From Coriobacteriales bacterium (GTDB lineage: Bacteria > Actinomycetota > Coriobacteriia > Coriobacteriales > CADBOM01): a DNA stretch of 6,993 nucleotides. The notes under the pieces were generated by a model. It was not told the origin of the DNA and did not search any database. It saw nothing but the letters and a program-made list of their open reading frames with translations. Within the stretch, counting starts at the first letter, position 1, and the number at the start of each line of letters is the position of its first letter. Of this stretch, positions 5,713 through 6,993 are shown one piece after another. The stretch covers positions 1-6,993 of the forward strand of contig JAFWGD010000004.1 of assembly GCA_017515355.1 (NCBI GenBank). The letters are read 5' to 3'. Position numbers and translations under genes: made by a program.

Positions 5713-6993
5713 GGCTGTCCGACCAGTTCGCCGCTGAGGTACCAGGTGCGCGCGAGATCGACCCTCACCTCGACGATGCGGCCGACCATCTGCTCGGGCT
5801 CGATGTCCGCAGGACAGTCGAAGTGGACCGTCTGGTTCTTCTCGCTACGTCCCGAAAGCTTGGTCTCGTCGCGCTTGGAGAGCCCTTCGACCAGCACCTT
5901 GACGACCTTGCCCTTGTCGACTTGATTCGCATCGTAGGCTCCACGCTGAACCACCTCGACCAGCCTGTCGAAGCGATCCTGGATCTCCTCGCGGGTCGAG
6001 ACGTTCTCCATCTCGGCGGCGGGGGTTCCATCGCGCTTGGAGTAGATGAAGGTGAACGCCTGGGAATAACCGACCTCGTCGACGATTGCCATGGTATCGA
6101 GGAAGTCGGCCTCGGTCTCCATAGGGTATCCGACGATTATGTCGGTTGAGAACGCGATGCCCGGCACAGCAGCCTTGAGCTTGTCGATGATTCCGAGATA
6201 ATGCTCCGCGGTGTACCTGCGATTCATGTCTGCGAGCACCTTATCGGAGCCGGATTGGACCGGCAGGTGCAGGAAGGGCATTATCGAATCGACGGTCGCC
6301 ATGGCCTCGATGGTCTCGTCGGTGAGGTCCTTCGGGTGGCTGGTCAAAAACCTCAGGCGCTCTATTCCGGTCTCCCCCACTGCGCGCAGCAACTCAGCGA
6401 ACCTCGGGTTGCCGTAGATGTCGCGGCCATAGGAGTTGACGTTTTGCCCGAGCAGCGTGATCTCGCGCACCCCATCATCCACCAGAGTCTGCGCATCCGC
6501 GATGACCTCCTCGATCGAGCGGCTCATCTCCCTTCCGCGAACGTAGGGAACGATGCAGTACGAGCAGAAGTTGTTGCAACCCTTCATGATAGGCAGCCAC
6601 GCCTGGAATCTGCTCTCGCGAACTGTCGGGAATGAGGAGTCGTAGGGCACCCTGTCGTCGATTAGCGAAAGCTGCGGCTTGGCGCATGCAATCGCCTGCG
6701 CGAGCAGCTCCGGAAGCTCCTCTATGTTATGGGTGCCGAAGACGACGTCGATGTTGGGGAAGCTCTCGATGAGCTTGCCGCCGTCTCGCTGCCCGATGCA
6801 GCCTCCAACCGCCACCAAACGCGTGCCCAGCTGCGAGCCGAATCGGATGGGCAGGTTCTTCATCGAGGCTATCTGCCCGAAGACGCGCGTATCGGCATTC
6901 TCTCGCACGCAGCAGGTCATGAAGATGACGATGTCGGCATCCTCTACCTCTTCGACTCGCTTGACATTCGCGGCTTCCATGAGGCCGCAGACC
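5706..6993 (-). CDS. miaB: tRNA-2-methylthio-N6-dimethylallyladenosine synthase MiaB (N-terminus beyond window)
   Basis: This radical-SAM methylthiotransferase converts i6A37 to ms2i6A37 in tRNA. The gene is cut at its 5' end: the frame is open to the edge and reads VCGLMEAANV, which matches the interior VxGLLExxG-type stretch of MiaB. The Met at 6980 is therefore not the start, and the first conserved Cys (GCQMN) lies outside. Counting from that Met, the other two auxiliary-cluster cysteines are in TCCVRENAD (22-30; C23 fits the TCxVRE position) and GGCIGQRDG (59-67). The radical-SAM cluster motif is CNNFCSYC (135-142), followed by VPYVRGREMSR. The SAM-domain segments LTSHPKDL (212-219), HLPVQSGSD (238-246) and STDIIVGYPMETE (278-290) follow. 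A C-terminal TRAM domain, about 356-420, is expected to bind tRNA. Two positions differ from the common form: MTCC instead of NTCS, and GYPMETE instead of GFPGETE. It is the first visible gene of the miaB-miaA-hflX operon. Confidence 0.97.
   Translation of the reverse strand, partial: VCGLMEAANVKRVEEVEDADIVIFMTCCVRENADTRVFGQIASMKNLPIRFGSQLGTRLVAVGGCIGQRDGGKLIESFPNIDVVFGTHNIEELPELLAQAIACAKPQLSLIDDRVPYDSSFPTVRESRFQAWLPIMKGCNNFCSYCIVPYVRGREMSRSIEEVIADAQTLVDDGVREITLLGQNVNSYGRDIYGNPRFAELLRAVGETGIERLRFLTSHPKDLTDETIEAMATVDSIMPFLHLPVQSGSDKVLADMNRRYTAEHYLGIIDKLKAAVPGIAFSTDIIVGYPMETEADFLDTMAIVDEVGYSQAFTFIYSKRDGTPAAEMENVSTREEIQDRFDRLVEVVQRGAYDANQVDKGKVVKVLVEGLSKRDETKLSGRSEKNQTVHFDCPADIEPEQMVGRIVEVRVDLARTWYLSGELVGQPW

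Noticed and set aside
6978..6980. ATG at 6980 as the real MiaB start
   Set aside because: The frame continues to the window edge with the conserved VCGLME context, and the N-terminal cluster cysteine would be missing.

Overview
The window looks like ordinary chromosome from a moderately high-GC bacterium. GC is in the high 50s % by eye, and codons ending in C or G (ATC, GTC, CTC, GAG, AAG) dominate in every gene. The contiguous miaB-miaA-hflX order and the flavoprotein tail at the left edge fit Actinomycetota, most likely class Coriobacteriia (Eggerthella/Slackia-like). This placement is inferred from composition and gene content, not from a search.

Left part, + strand: the last 43 codons of an FAD/NAD(P)-dependent oxidoreductase (1-133). 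A 239-bp AT-richer leader with nested inverted repeats follows, then a complete AGCS-family sodium:alanine/glycine symporter (373-1824). A strong hairpin at 1849-1881 lies between this gene and a convergent one, and probably ends transcription from both sides.

Middle part: a minus-strand dUTPase-family gene (1907-2770) encodes two fused dUTPase domains. The N-terminal domain keeps a good motif 3, with the catalytic Asp, Tyr and Arg. The C-terminal domain keeps motifs 1, 2, 4 and 5 but has lost motif 3. The intact motifs therefore run 3-1-2-4-5 along the chain, the layout known from monomeric herpesvirus dUTPases. This is the most interesting thing in the window. It is divergent, across a short AT-rich promoter region, from a small six-helix HdeD/DUF308 membrane protein (2868-3446).

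Right part, minus strand: a tightly packed operon, read from the right edge, miaB (cut by the window edge) - miaA - hflX. miaB and miaA overlap by 7 nt, and miaA and hflX by 4 nt (ATGA). MiaA puts the dimethylallyl group on A37 of tRNAs that read UNN codons, and MiaB then adds the methylthio group. HflX is a ribosome-binding GTPase. The operon is thus a translation-quality unit. hflX ends only 5 bp from the end of the converging HdeD-like gene.

No tRNA, rRNA, CRISPR array, insertion sequence or phage gene was seen. The only non-coding stretches over 50 bp are 134-372, 1825-1906 and 2771-2867.
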